Source: Sulfitobacter geojensis
GTDB taxonomy: Bacteria; Pseudomonadota; Alphaproteobacteria; Rhodobacterales; Rhodobacteraceae
Direction: 5' to 3'
NCBI RefSeq assembly: GCF_000622325.1
Contig: NZ_JASE01000005.1
Location: forward strand, 434,001-498,000
Length of the DNA: 64,000 nt
Each line of letters starts with the position of its first letter. Position 1 is the first letter of the stretch. The position numbers and the translations under genes are program-made. This document shows positions 1-8,915 of the stretch, in pieces. Below the pieces are notes generated by a model. The model made no database searches. It was not told where the DNA came from and worked only from the letters and a program-made list of their open reading frames with translations.

Positions 1-30
1 TGGGGAAGGCGGGAATGCTCCCGCCTGCGA

Positions 31-1170
31 TCAGGCGTCGATTTCGGCGTTGAATGCCCAGTCCAGCCACGGCAGCATCGCTGCGATGTCGGAGGTTTCA
101 ACCGTGCCACCACACCAGATGCGCAGTCCCGGAGGGGCATCACGGTAGGCGCCGATATCAAGCGCGACGTTCTCATCGGCCAGACGTTTTGCAACTGCCT
201 TGGCGAATGCCGCACCATCAGTGATGCGGTCGTCATTGAACTTGAGGCACACAGAGGTGTTCGACCGCGTTGCCGGATCAGCGGCAAGGAATTCGATCCA
301 GTCGTGCTGTTCGACAAAATCGGCAATCGCCTGTGCATTCGCATCTGCCCGCGCGATCAGCCCTTTCAGGCCACCGACGGATTTGGCCCATTTCAGCGCT
401 TGCAGGTAATCCTCAACACACAACATCGAAGGGGTGTTGATCGTCTCACCCTTGAATATACCCTCGATAAGTTTCCCACCTTTGGTCAGGCGGAAAATCT
501 TGGGCAGTGGCCATGCTGGTGTATAGTTTTCCAGCCGCTCGACTGCACGTGGGCTGAGGATCAACATGCCGTGGGCCGCTTCGCCGCCCAGAACTTTCTG
601 CCAGGAGAAAGTCGTCACATCGAGCTTGTCCCAGGGCAAATCCATAGCAAATGCAGCAGAAGTTGCATCGCAAAGGGTTAGACCGGCACGATCGGCAGGG
701 ATCGCATCACCGTTTGCCATGCGCACGCCGGAAGTCGTGCCGTTCCATGTAAAACAAACGTCATTGTCATAATTCAGGGTCGTCATATCGACGATTTCGC
801 CGTAGTCGGCGGTATGGGTGGTCGCCTCAATCTTCAGCTGCTTGACCACATCTGTGACCCAGCCTGCGCCGAATGATTCCCACGCGACCATCTCGGCAGG
901 GCGCTCACCAAGCATGGACCACATGGCCATCTCGAATGCGCCGGTGTCGGATGCAGGTACGATACCGATCTTGTAGTCGGCCGGAACACCCAGAATCTCG
1001 CGGGTGGTCTCGATCGCCTCAAGCAGTTTGGATTTGCCTTCGGCCGCACGGTGACTGCGACCCAAAGGCGCGTCCGCGAGGTTCTGCAAATCGAATACGG
1101 GGGGTTTGGCACAGGGGCCTGATGAAAAACGCGGATTGGCCGGCCGCGTTGCCGGTAGTTGAGTAGCCAT
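31..1170 (-). CDS. serC: phosphoserine aminotransferase
   Basis: PLP enzyme that transfers the amino group of glutamate to 3-phosphohydroxypyruvate, giving 3-phosphoserine in serine synthesis. The 379 residues match the alphaproteobacterial form. The cofactor lysine is Lys192 in [12 protein letters not shown], and the C-terminus is complete. The ATG at 1170 is preferred because AAAGGATAG lies just upstream and the N-terminus reads [19 protein letters not shown], as expected for the family. A longer frame to 1344 would translate the structured leader and is not credible. serB, the next enzyme of the pathway, lies 12 kb away on the other strand. serA is probably beyond the left edge (inference). 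Confidence 0.95.
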   Translation of the reverse strand: MATQLPATRPANPRFSSGPCAKPPVFDLQNLADAPLGRSHRAAEGKSKLLEAIETTREILGVPADYKIGIVPASDTGAFEMAMWSMLGERPAEMVAWESFGAGWVTDVVKQLKIEATTHTADYGEIVDMTTLNYDNDVCFTWNGTTSGVRMANGDAIPADRAGLTLCDATSAAFAMDLPWDKLDVTTFSWQKVLGGEAAHGMLILSPRAVERLENYTPAWPLPKIFRLTKGGKLIEGIFKGETINTPSMLCVEDYLQALKWAKSVGGLKGLIARADANAQAIADFVEQHDWIEFLAADPATRSNTSVCLKFNDDRITDGAAFAKAVAKRLADENVALDIGAYRDAPPGLRIWCGGTVETSDIAAMLPWLDWAFNAEIDA

Positions 1171-1240
1171 TGATGCTATCCTTTCAGATATGCGCCCTTC
1201 GTTGGGGAAGGGTGTCCCACCGCCGGACATACGGAACACC
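1171..1240 (-). promoter_or_regulatory. structured 5' leader of serC (serC leader-like RNA)
   Basis: Read on the minus strand, the 70 bases before serC can fold into two adjacent hairpins. The first pairs GGTGTTCC (1240-1233) with GGGACACC (1218-1211). The second pairs CCCTTC (1212-1207) with GAAGGG (1200-1195) around the loop CCCAAC. The ribosome binding site follows directly. The two stems share two bases, so they may compete. A conserved serC leader RNA is known upstream of serC in Alphaproteobacteria; position and hairpin agree with it, but I could not run a covariance model. Confidence 0.5.
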
Positions 1241-1453
1241 GGTAAAAACAGCAACAGGCAAAGGGACGCGGGTTTTAGGGAAATGTGGTCTTTTACAGAC
1301 CGATGCAGGAACGCGTGTTTCCTATTGGCGCATATCCGACACAAGCGGATCTGGATTTGAGGCAGAGCACTGGCGCGTAGAATTGCAAACCAGACTCGCA
1401 GACCCCGATTGTGAAAGAGGGAGCCGTAGGCGACAGATCGGCAGGGTTAGACC

Positions 1454-2824
1454 TTAGCGCGCGAGAGGTATCGTTAGCCTGATCGAAGCGCCTGAAGCGC
1501 TTTCGATAAGCTCCAAGCGCCCATCATGATTTTCCATCACTCTGCTTGCAATAGGCAGCCCTAAGCCACTGCCTGGTCCACCACTTGCTTGTGAAAAGCG
1601 GCTCAGCGCTGCAATGTGGCGATCAGCAGGGATGCCAGTGCCATCATCGGTGATGATCAAAGTTGCGTTTCCTCCGCCCTGTGACAACTCCATTGTAATC
1701 TGTGTCAGATCCTTACCGCCGTGGATGATCGAGTTGGTCAGCAGGTTCAGCACAGCTTCATGCAACATGGTTTTATCCCCTGTTACAGTCACCTCCGCTG
1801 AAGGAAGGTCATAGGTCAGCGATACCTCACTCTCGAGGTGTTGCTGGACAAACGCGCTGCCGACGTTGCGGACGAAAGCGCCGAGTTCAACAGGTTGTCC
1901 TGAACGCAGAATATCTGTGCCGCTTGCGCGTTCGAATGACAAAAGCTTATTCGTAAGATCGCTTGCCTCTCTTGCGGCAAGCAATAATTCGGCACTACGC
2001 TTTTGTGCCGCGTTCGGGTTTGGCGCGTTTTCAACGGCTTCAGCTAGCGCGAGCACGCCTGCAACGGGGTTTCTGAGTTGATGCGCGGCGTTGGAGATGA
2101 ATTCATCTTTGGAACTGATCCTTCGCGAAATGCGGTCGAGCAAAGCATTGAGCGTACTCACGAGCCCCTGCGCTTCTACAGGCACAGCACGGCGGATGGG
2201 CTTAAGCTCGGTTGGGCTTCGTTCTGCGATGGCGCGTTCGAGATCAAGCAGGGGGCGCAGTCCCAGCCCGACGCCAAACCAGACCACCACAGCGACACAA
2301 AGCACAAGCAGTGTAATCACGGCAAAGGAGCGTGACAGGACATCGCGCACAAAGCTGCTGCGTACCTGCGCGCTTTGCCAGACTGTGATACTGAAAACAC
2401 CCGCCACACCACTGACCACGGTACTGTCGCGATAGCGCAATACGCGCACGTTTTCATTTTGATAGGTGCTGTTGTAATACTGAGGGTCGGTTGGCTCATC
2501 GCGCAAAGCGCTTGGCAGAACCGGCGGCGTTGAGTAACCGGTCACAAACACCCCGTCAGGCGCATAGACATGGTAGAAGATCGGCCCACCGGATGTGTCG
2601 TTTAAAAGCCGCTGCGTAGAGGGGCTGATCGCGTCACCATCCGACAAGGCCACATCGCGCGAGATTGCAAGCGCTGCGGACAAGAGACCGCGGTCGAAAA
2701 TGTTTTCAGCCCGGTCTGTCGTTGTATCGAATTGCCACGCAGCAGCGATAAGAGAGATGACCAGAAGCGGCGGCAGAATGATCAAGGTAAGCCGCGCGCG
2801 CAGGGACTTTAGCTTCATTGTCAT
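1454..2824 (-). CDS. tctE: sensor histidine kinase, TctE-like
   Basis: Membrane histidine kinase of 456 residues. There is a transmembrane segment at about 13-31, a periplasmic sensor region to about 165, a second transmembrane segment at about 165-187, a HAMP-like linker, the phospho-acceptor box SNAAHQLRNP with His248, and a HATPase domain with N-box LLTNSIIHGG and G-boxes DDGTGIP and GSGLGL. The ATG at 2824 overlaps the stop of the response regulator gene (ATGA), so the two are translationally coupled; ATG 2818 is an alternative. The divergent neighbour is a tricarboxylate transporter, which supports a TctE role in sensing the transported acid. The ligand is not known. Confidence 0.85.
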   Translation of the reverse strand: MTMKLKSLRARLTLIILPPLLVISLIAAAWQFDTTTDRAENIFDRGLLSAALAISRDVALSDGDAISPSTQRLLNDTSGGPIFYHVYAPDGVFVTGYSTPPVLPSALRDEPTDPQYYNSTYQNENVRVLRYRDSTVVSGVAGVFSITVWQSAQVRSSFVRDVLSRSFAVITLLVLCVAVVVWFGVGLGLRPLLDLERAIAERSPTELKPIRRAVPVEAQGLVSTLNALLDRISRRISSKDEFISNAAHQLRNPVAGVLALAEAVENAPNPNAAQKRSAELLLAAREASDLTNKLLSFERASGTDILRSGQPVELGAFVRNVGSAFVQQHLESEVSLTYDLPSAEVTVTGDKTMLHEAVLNLLTNSIIHGGKDLTQITMELSQGGGNATLIITDDGTGIPADRHIAALSRFSQASGGPGSGLGLPIASRVMENHDGRLELIESASGASIRLTIPLAR

Positions 2825-3489
2825 GTCTCGGCTGACATCTGGTACCCGAGACCGCGCCGCGTACGGATCGTGATCCCGTATTGTTTCAGGCGGCTGCGCA
2901 AGCGCGAAACATAGACTTCGACAACGGTCTCTTCGACATCGGCCCCCACGCCATAGACATGATCCAGAACGGCGGTTTTTGAAACCGTGCGCCCTTCCGC
3001 GGCCAAGAGACATTCAAAGACAGACATCTCGCGGCGCGGTAGGTCTATTTCGGTCTGACCGTCGAACAACTGCCGCGCAGCAGGGTCAAACTGCAACGCG
3101 CCGAAAGTGCGTAACTGTTGCTGGGGGATATCACGCCTGCGCAACAGGGCCCGCACACGCGCCTCCAGCTCTGCCATCTCGAACGGTTTGATCAGGTAAT
3201 CGTCCGCCCCCGCATCAAGGCCCGTCACCCGATCTTCTGTATCCGCTCGCGCGGTAAGCAGGATCACCGGTCTGGTATCGCCCCGCCCGCGCATTTGCTT
3301 GAGCAGCGACAGCCCGTCCTGACCTGGCAGATTGATATCAAGGATAACCAAATCAGCCTGATCGTGGGCCAGATACCCCTCCGCTGCGCTGCCGTCATGC
3401 AGCACATCTACAGCATGGCCAGCGTCCTCAAGACGGTAGGTGATACCCTTTGCAAGGCTGACGTTGTCCTCGACCAGTGTGATCCGCAC
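2821..3489 (-). CDS. tctD: response regulator, OmpR/TctD family
   Basis: Two-domain regulator of 222 residues. The receiver domain (1-115) has acidic residues ED at 7-8, the phospho-acceptor Asp51 in LVILDINLPG, and the conserved LIKPF lysine. The C-terminal winged-helix domain ends RRGLGYQM, typical of OmpR members. The GTG at 3489 is chosen because the protein then begins VRITLVEDN as in the family and GGGA lies upstream; a TTG at 3513 would add eight atypical residues. It is transcribed with the kinase and away from tctC, so it very likely activates the transporter genes from the shared 139-bp region. Confidence 0.87.
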   Translation of the reverse strand: MRITLVEDNVSLAKGITYRLEDAGHAVDVLHDGSAAEGYLAHDQADLVILDINLPGQDGLSLLKQMRGRGDTRPVILLTARADTEDRVTGLDAGADDYLIKPFEMAELEARVRALLRRRDIPQQQLRTFGALQFDPAARQLFDGQTEIDLPRREMSVFECLLAAEGRTVSKTAVLDHVYGVGADVEETVVEVYVSRLRSRLKQYGITIRTRRGLGYQMSAET

Positions 3490-3552
3490 GTTGAATGAAT
3501 CCCGATAATGCAAGTCTGGTGCAAGGTTCGCAGGTCAAAAGGCATACATCAA

Positions 3553-3572
3553 CCGGGGGCGGACACCCCCGG
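3553..3572. promoter_or_regulatory. GC-rich hairpin in the tctD-tctC divergent promoter region
   Basis: A perfect 7-bp stem, CCGGGGG / CCCCCGG, with a six-base loop lies between tctD and tctC, about 57 bases before the tctC start. It could be an element of the tctC leader or a binding site for TctD. The sequence does not decide between these. Confidence 0.3.
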
Positions 3573-3628
3573 AACGATTCGAAATTGGTCCCTTTGGGAG
3601 AAGGGGCATGCAAAACCGGGAGGAATAT

Positions 3629-4735
3629 ATGTCCATTTTCAAAACCACGCGCCGCGTGGCCGTGAGCCTTGTCGCTGCGGCTGCTGCAACATTTGGTCTG
3701 CAAGCGAATGCTGGCGGTCATGGCATCGATCTGGCGGGCAAAACCGTTGAATGGATCATTCCATTCTCCGAGACTGGCGGTTCCGCTAAATGGGCCAACT
3801 TCTATGCGCCACTGCTGTCCGAGGCGTTGCCAGGCCAGCCGACTGTTGTTGTGAAGTTCATGCCAGGTGCGGGCTCGACCAAGGGTGCCAACTTTTTCCA
3901 AGAGCAGTCTTATGAGGACGGCACGCTGATCTTCGGTTCTTCAGGCTCGACTCAGTTCCCTTATCTGTTGGGCGATCCGCGGGTGAAATTCGAATACGCT
4001 GACTGGAACGTTGTTCTTGCCTCCGGCACCGGCGGCGTGGCCTATTTGCCGCCAGAACTGGCAGAGAAGATGGACGGCCGAGACGCCTCCGGTCTGCAAG
4101 ACACTGATTTTATCTATGGCAACCAAGGGGCCACACGCCTTGACCTGGTCCCGACACTGGCATGGGAAATGCTGGGCCTGAACGTCGAAAGCGTCATGGG
4201 CATCAAGGGTCGCGGTGACGGCCGTTTGATGTTTGAGCGTGGTGAAGCCAACATCGACTATCAGACGTCTTCTTCCTACCTGTCTGGCGTAACGCCATTG
4301 GTCGAAGCGGGCACTGCTGTCCCGATGATGACCTGGGGTGCCTTGGATGATGCGGGCAACATCGTGCGTGACCCCACATTCCCGGACACACCGACGTTCA
4401 AGGAAGTCTGTGATGCCACCGAAGGATGCGAGACCTCTGGCGAGAAATGGGAGGCGTGGAAAGCGTTCTTTATTGCGGGTTTCCCTGCACAAAAGATGGT
4501 GTTCCTGCCACAGGGTGCGACCCCTGACGCTATGGCGACCTACACCGCCGCTTTCGAGGCGATCAAGGCACGCCCTGATTTCGCTGAAATCTCGGGAAAG
4601 CGTTTGGGCAAATACCCCCAGATGACCGGTGCCGCAGCTGAAACAGCCAAAGCGAGCGCGACCAAAGTATCCCCCGAAGCCAAAGCGTTCATCGTGAACT
4701 GGCTGCAGGAAAAATACGGCGTTTCGCTGAACTAA
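3629..4735 (+). CDS. tctC: tricarboxylate transporter solute-binding protein, TctC/Bug family
   Basis: Periplasmic binding protein of 368 residues. A signal peptide (Arg-rich start, then VAVSLVAAAAATFG) probably ends at about residue 28. The mature part starts with the strand-loop DLAGKTVEWIIPFSETGGS, the Bug-family ligand loop region, and continues with MPGAGSTKGANFF. At 368 residues it is longer than the usual ~325. The ATG at 3629 has GGGAGGA five bases upstream; an in-frame ATG at 3608 lacks this. tctA follows, and tctDE is divergent. The family binds carboxylates such as citrate, tricarballylate and aconitate, but the ligand cannot be read from sequence. Confidence 0.88.
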   Translation: MSIFKTTRRVAVSLVAAAAATFGLQANAGGHGIDLAGKTVEWIIPFSETGGSAKWANFYAPLLSEALPGQPTVVVKFMPGAGSTKGANFFQEQSYEDGTLIFGSSGSTQFPYLLGDPRVKFEYADWNVVLASGTGGVAYLPPELAEKMDGRDASGLQDTDFIYGNQGATRLDLVPTLAWEMLGLNVESVMGIKGRGDGRLMFERGEANIDYQTSSSYLSGVTPLVEAGTAVPMMTWGALDDAGNIVRDPTFPDTPTFKEVCDATEGCETSGEKWEAWKAFFIAGFPAQKMVFLPQGATPDAMATYTAAFEAIKARPDFAEISGKRLGKYPQMTGAAAETAKASATKVSPEAKAFIVNWLQEKYGVSLN

Positions 4736-4750
4736 ACTTTCCTTTTTGAG

Positions 4751-4777
4751 CGCCCCGCCCGCAGGGGTGGGGCGTTT
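4751..4777 (+). terminator. hairpin between tctC and tctA, probable attenuator
   Basis: A ten-base-pair stem CGCCCCGCCC / GGGTGGGGCG (one G-U pair) with loop GCAG is followed by only three T residues. It lies 15 bases after the tctC stop. Such hairpins often protect or partly terminate the transcript so the binding protein is made in excess over the membrane subunits. A weak terminator or RNA-stability element is the likely role. Confidence 0.5.
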
Positions 4778-4804
4778 ACCCAAGGAAAGTGGGAGGATCA
4801 TTTC

Positions 4805-6832
4805 ATGGAAATCATCATGGAGGCTCTGCCTGCATTCGGCGACGCTTGGACGCTGATTTTGCAACCTGTTGTGTTGGGATATCTGGTCATGGGCGTCCTG
4901 ATGGGCCTGTGTATCGGCGTGTTCCCGGGATTGGGCGGCATTGCAGGCCTATCGCTTTTGCTGCCGTTTATGTTCGGCATGGACCCGATTTTGGGCCTGG
5001 CGCTAATGATCGGCATGGTTGCGGTTGTTCCGACATCTGACACATTCGCCTCTGTGCTGATGGGTATTCCGGGGTCCTCGGCCAGTCAGGCGACAGTGCT
5101 GGACGGCTTTCCCATGGCCAAAAAGGGCATGGCTGCACGTGCGCTTTCAGCGGCGTTCGCCTCATCCTTGTTTGGCGGGTTGGTCGGGGCCAGCTTTTTG
5201 ACGGTGTTCATTCTGATTGCACGCCCCATCGTGCTGGAGTTCCGCACCCCTGAATTGTTAATGATCACCATCTTCGGTCTGTCCATGGTCGGCATTCTTG
5301 CGGGCCGCATCCCGATCAAAGGGATTGTCGCGGCAGGCCTTGGCATGTTGATCGGTATGATCGGCGAAGGTGCCTCTTCGGGCGATCTGCGGATGTCATC
5401 CTACGATTACCCTTATCTGACTGACGGGCTGAAACTGGTGATTGTCGGTCTTGGTATCTTTGCCATCCCCGAGATCATCTCGCTGCTGCGCCAGGACCGC
5501 GCCATCAGCGAAGAGCCGCAAATCGGCGGTGGCTGGATCGATGGTGTCAAAGACTGGTTTGCCAATATCTGGCTGTCTGTACGGTGTTCCATCATCGGGG
5601 TTATCGTGGGCGTTATCCCCGGTCTTGGCGGGTCCGTGGTTGACTGGATTGCCTATGGCCACGCGGTGCAAACGACGAAAGACAAATCCAACTTCGGCAA
5701 AGGCGAAGTCCGCGGCGTAATCGGGCCGGAGAGTTCGAATAACGCCAAAGAGGGCGGCGGGCTGGTACCCACCTTGCTTTTCGGGATCCCCGGCTCAGGC
5801 TCTATGGCGATTTTTATCGGTGCGATTGCCCTGCTGGGATCTGGCCAGATCGAAGTTGGCCCTGCGATGCTGAAAAACAACCTCGATATCACCTATGCGA
5901 TCGTATGGCTGCTGGCACTGGCCAACGTGGTTGGCACAGTTATTTGTATCGCTGCCTCTGGTGGCATCGCAAAGCTGACAACAATCCGCTTTGTTCTGCT
6001 GGCACCCTTCCTGTTCATGATCATCAGCTTTGCGGCGTTCCAATCGGGCCAAAACCTGATGGACCTCGTGGCACTGTTCGCGATCGGATTCCTCGGCATC
6101 CTCATGCGGCGGTTTGACTGGTCGCGTCCCGCGTTCCTTATCGGCTTCGTCCTGTCAAACCCTGCCGAAAACTACGCGAACCAAGCCATTCAGATCGCGC
6201 AATCACGCTTCCGCAAAGGGTTCGGCGAGGGGATCGACTATATTTTCTCACCCATCGTTATTGTTTTGCTGGTTATCACAGTGATCTCCGTCGTGCTGGG
6301 GTTGCGTCAGGCCAAACACATCATGGCCGAAGGTGACATCACAGCAGGCTCCAAACGCGCGCCGATGGTCTTTATGCTGCTGGTCACCGCCTTCATCGGC
6401 TATGCTCTTTATGACGCGAATGCGATCCCCAGCTACAGCCGCGACCGGACCTTCCCGATCTTTGTGGCAAGCATTTGTCTTATCGGATGTGCGTTTCTTG
6501 TCATCCAGATGATGCTCAAGCCCGAGACGCACACGATCTTTGCCGATCGCGAGCTGAATGGCGAAGACGCGCAGGCGACCCATGGTTTGTGGCCAACGCT
6601 GGCGTGGTTTGCTGCGCTGTTGGTGTTGACCTCTCTGCTCGGCTTCATCCTTGCGCTGACGATCTTCCTATTCGCCTTCATGGTGATCCGTGCGCGGGTC
6701 AGCATGGTCTTTGCCGCCGGATACACCGCCGCGGGCCTTGCGTTCATTTGTGCCATGGCGTGGCTGCTGAACCGTGATTTCCCGCCCGGTCTGTTACAGG
6801 AATACTTCACTTTGCCATGGCCCTTCACATGA
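4805..6832 (+). CDS. tctA: tripartite tricarboxylate transporter membrane protein, TctA-TctB fusion
   Basis: Inner-membrane protein of 675 residues. The first ~500 match TctA, including the early glycine-rich stretch GVFPGLGGIAGLSLLLPF and the internal repeat GVIPGLGGSVVDWIAYG. Residues ~510-675 form an extra block with four hydrophobic helices that resembles the small subunit TctB. No separate tctB gene is present, so the fusion explains its absence. The start ATG has GGGAGGAT upstream. The gene overlaps the next by four bases (ATGA). With TctC it should form a secondary, binding-protein-dependent carboxylate importer. Confidence 0.9.
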   Translation: MEIIMEALPAFGDAWTLILQPVVLGYLVMGVLMGLCIGVFPGLGGIAGLSLLLPFMFGMDPILGLALMIGMVAVVPTSDTFASVLMGIPGSSASQATVLDGFPMAKKGMAARALSAAFASSLFGGLVGASFLTVFILIARPIVLEFRTPELLMITIFGLSMVGILAGRIPIKGIVAAGLGMLIGMIGEGASSGDLRMSSYDYPYLTDGLKLVIVGLGIFAIPEIISLLRQDRAISEEPQIGGGWIDGVKDWFANIWLSVRCSIIGVIVGVIPGLGGSVVDWIAYGHAVQTTKDKSNFGKGEVRGVIGPESSNNAKEGGGLVPTLLFGIPGSGSMAIFIGAIALLGSGQIEVGPAMLKNNLDITYAIVWLLALANVVGTVICIAASGGIAKLTTIRFVLLAPFLFMIISFAAFQSGQNLMDLVALFAIGFLGILMRRFDWSRPAFLIGFVLSNPAENYANQAIQIAQSRFRKGFGEGIDYIFSPIVIVLLVITVISVVLGLRQAKHIMAEGDITAGSKRAPMVFMLLVTAFIGYALYDANAIPSYSRDRTFPIFVASICLIGCAFLVIQMMLKPETHTIFADRELNGEDAQATHGLWPTLAWFAALLVLTSLLGFILALTIFLFAFMVIRARVSMVFAAGYTAAGLAFICAMAWLLNRDFPPGLLQEYFTLPWPFT

Positions 6833-7920
6833 CCCAGACAGAAATCCCTTTCCTTTTCATGCGCGGCGGCACTTCGCGCGGTCCATACCTCAACCGGGCT
6901 GACCTGCCCGAAGATCTGGAAAGCTTGGCGCAGGTGCTCATCTTTATCGTGGGTTCAGGCCATCCGCTGAATATCGACGGGATCGGTGGTGGCGTTGCGG
7001 TGACAACCAAGGTCGCAATGCTATCGAAATCCGATGATGAATGGGCCGATGTCGATTACTTCTTTGCGCAGGTGAGCGTTGAGGACCGCCTGGTAGATTT
7101 CAAACCGACCTGCGGGAACATCTTGTCTGGTGTTGGCCCTGCGGCCATTGAAATGGGGTTGGTGGCAGCGCAAGACGGCGAGACAGCTGTTAACATTCGC
7201 GCCGTGAATACCGAAGCGCGGGTTGCCGCCGTTGTGCAAACGCCGGGCGGCAAGGTCAGCTATCAGGGCGATGCGCAGATTGATGGCGTGCCGGGCACGT
7301 CGGCACCCGTAGCTTTGCAGTTCATGGAAACAGTCGGCGGCGTTACGGGAGCATTTCTGCCCACGGGCAATCTGGTTGATGTCATCGACGGTATCGCTGT
7401 GACCTGCATGGATGTCGCCATGCCAATGGTGATCGCCAAGGCCAGCGATTTTGGCCTGACCGGTTATGAGAGTGCGGCCGAGCTGGATGAAAACCGCAGT
7501 TTCTTTGCCAAGATGGAAGCCCTGCGCATCAAAGCCGGTGCGCTGATGGGAATGGGCGATGTCAGCGAATCTGTTACACCCAAATTCGGGCTATTGGCAC
7601 CCGCCCGTGCGGGGGGCACCATTGCGACCCGTTATTTCATGCCGTGGAACACTCATCCGACGATGGCGGTGACAGGCGCGCAATGCCTTGCTGCTTGTGT
7701 GCTCACGCCCGGCACGGTTGCGGAGGGGATGGCGGCCAAACCGAACGAAACACCTGCGCCCATCACGCTAGAGCATGCCTCGGGCAGCATCGATGTCATG
7801 GTAGACTATGCGCAAACCGATGCAGGGTTTCAGATCAAATCCGCAGGTTTGATCCGCACAGCTCGCAAAATTGCCAGTGGAAGTGTTTTTGTCCCTCAAT
7901 CAGTATGGGCTGGCGTGTAA
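6829..7920 (+). CDS. PrpF/GalD-family isomerase (4-oxalomesaconate tautomerase or aconitate isomerase type)
   Basis: Cytosolic protein of 363 residues with a diaminopimelate-epimerase-like fold. Family motifs are FMRGGTSRGPYL at the N-terminus, the cysteine loop PTCGNILSGVGPAAIE, and SVTPKFGLLAP. Characterised relatives isomerise 4-oxalomesaconate (GalD) or cis/trans aconitate (PrpF). The start ATG overlaps the stop of tctA, so the enzyme is coupled to the transporter and probably acts on the imported acid. No gallate or protocatechuate 4,5-cleavage genes are nearby, which favours aconitate-type chemistry over GalD. That preference is an inference. Confidence 0.78.
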   Translation: MTQTEIPFLFMRGGTSRGPYLNRADLPEDLESLAQVLIFIVGSGHPLNIDGIGGGVAVTTKVAMLSKSDDEWADVDYFFAQVSVEDRLVDFKPTCGNILSGVGPAAIEMGLVAAQDGETAVNIRAVNTEARVAAVVQTPGGKVSYQGDAQIDGVPGTSAPVALQFMETVGGVTGAFLPTGNLVDVIDGIAVTCMDVAMPMVIAKASDFGLTGYESAAELDENRSFFAKMEALRIKAGALMGMGDVSESVTPKFGLLAPARAGGTIATRYFMPWNTHPTMAVTGAQCLAACVLTPGTVAEGMAAKPNETPAPITLEHASGSIDVMVDYAQTDAGFQIKSAGLIRTARKIASGSVFVPQSVWAGV

Positions 7921-7946
7921 CACCGCATGTAACGAGGAATAGACCG

Positions 7947-8915
7947 ATGAAAGTGCACATTCTTGACGATTGGTTCGATACGCTGCGCGGTTTGCCCTGC
8001 TTTGCGAAACTTGACGATCACGAGGTCACCGTCTGGACTGACCATGAACCCGATCCGGTCAAGCTTGCCGCGCGGATGCAAGACGCCGAGGCGCTGGTTC
8101 TGTTTCGCGAGCGCACAAAAGTGGGTGCTGAATTGCTGGCGGGTTTGCCAAACCTCAAGCTGATCTCCCAGCGCAGCGTTTATCCCCATGTGGATGTGAC
8201 CGCATGTACGGCGCATGGCGTCCTGCTAAGCTCCAACATGCACGCGGGCGCGCCGTCTTATGCAGCAGCAGAGCATACACTGGCGCTGATCCTTGCCAGC
8301 TATCGCCAGATCCCGCAGCAGACGGCGTCGATCAAGGCGGGCCACTGGCAATCCGGCGTTGGTCGCACGCTGCGCGGCAGAACGCTTGGGCTTTATGGGT
8401 ATGGGCGCATCGCGGGTGCGGTCGCGGAATATGCCAAGGCGTTGGGTATCAACGTGCAATGGTGGGGATCAGAGGCTGGCCGCTCCCGTGCTCTTGCGGC
8501 GGGTGAGACCGTTGCGCCGTCGCGCGACGCGTTTTTTGCGACATCAGATATTGTCAGTATTCACGTACGGCTCAAGCCGGAAACGCGCGGTCTGATCACT
8601 GCTGCTGATCTGGCGCAGATGCAGCCCCGTGCGCTTTTCGTAAACACCTCGCGGTCCGGTCTGGTCGAGACCGGCGCCCTTGAGGCGGAAGTGGCAAAGG
8701 ATCAACTGCACGCCGCTGTCGATGTTTTTGATCATGAGCCACTGACTGATACGTCAAACATCCTGTTGACACACCCCAATGTGTTGGCCACCCCTCACAT
8801 CGGATTTGTGACCGAGGACGAGTTCGACCTTCAGTTCTCTGACATCTTTGATCAGATCAACGCCTACGCGGCTGGCGCGCCTATTCATATGATCAACCCC
8901 GAGGTATTTCCTTAA
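7947..8915 (+). CDS. D-2-hydroxyacid dehydrogenase
   Basis: NAD(P)-dependent oxidoreductase of 322 residues. The Rossmann domain (about 105-285) has GLYGYGRIAGAVAEYAKALG as nucleotide-binding loop. The substrate arginine lies in NTSRSGLV, and the catalytic Glu/His pair is represented by DHEPL and TPHIGFVTEDE. ATG 7947 has GAGGAAT upstream. It is the last gene of the tct unit, and its 3' end overlaps the convergent gene at 8912 by four bases. The family reduces 2-oxo acids or oxidises D-2-hydroxyacids; the substrate here is unknown. Confidence 0.85.
   Translation: MKVHILDDWFDTLRGLPCFAKLDDHEVTVWTDHEPDPVKLAARMQDAEALVLFRERTKVGAELLAGLPNLKLISQRSVYPHVDVTACTAHGVLLSSNMHAGAPSYAAAEHTLALILASYRQIPQQTASIKAGHWQSGVGRTLRGRTLGLYGYGRIAGAVAEYAKALGINVQWWGSEAGRSRALAAGETVAPSRDAFFATSDIVSIHVRLKPETRGLITAADLAQMQPRALFVNTSRSGLVETGALEAEVAKDQLHAAVDVFDHEPLTDTSNILLTHPNVLATPHIGFVTEDEFDLQFSDIFDQINAYAAGAPIHMINPEVFP

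Noticed and set aside
1171-1344. Upstream extension of serC
   Set aside because: The frame is open only through the structured leader; the conserved protein begins at 1170.
3941-4864. Open frame of about 307 codons on the minus strand
   Set aside because: It is antisense to tctC, crosses the tctC-tctA hairpin, and shows no domain.
7644-7946. Upstream in-frame extension of the D-2-hydroxyacid dehydrogenase
   Set aside because: It would overlap the isomerase gene by almost 280 bases with Cys/His-rich translation; ATG 7947 has a ribosome site and the family start.
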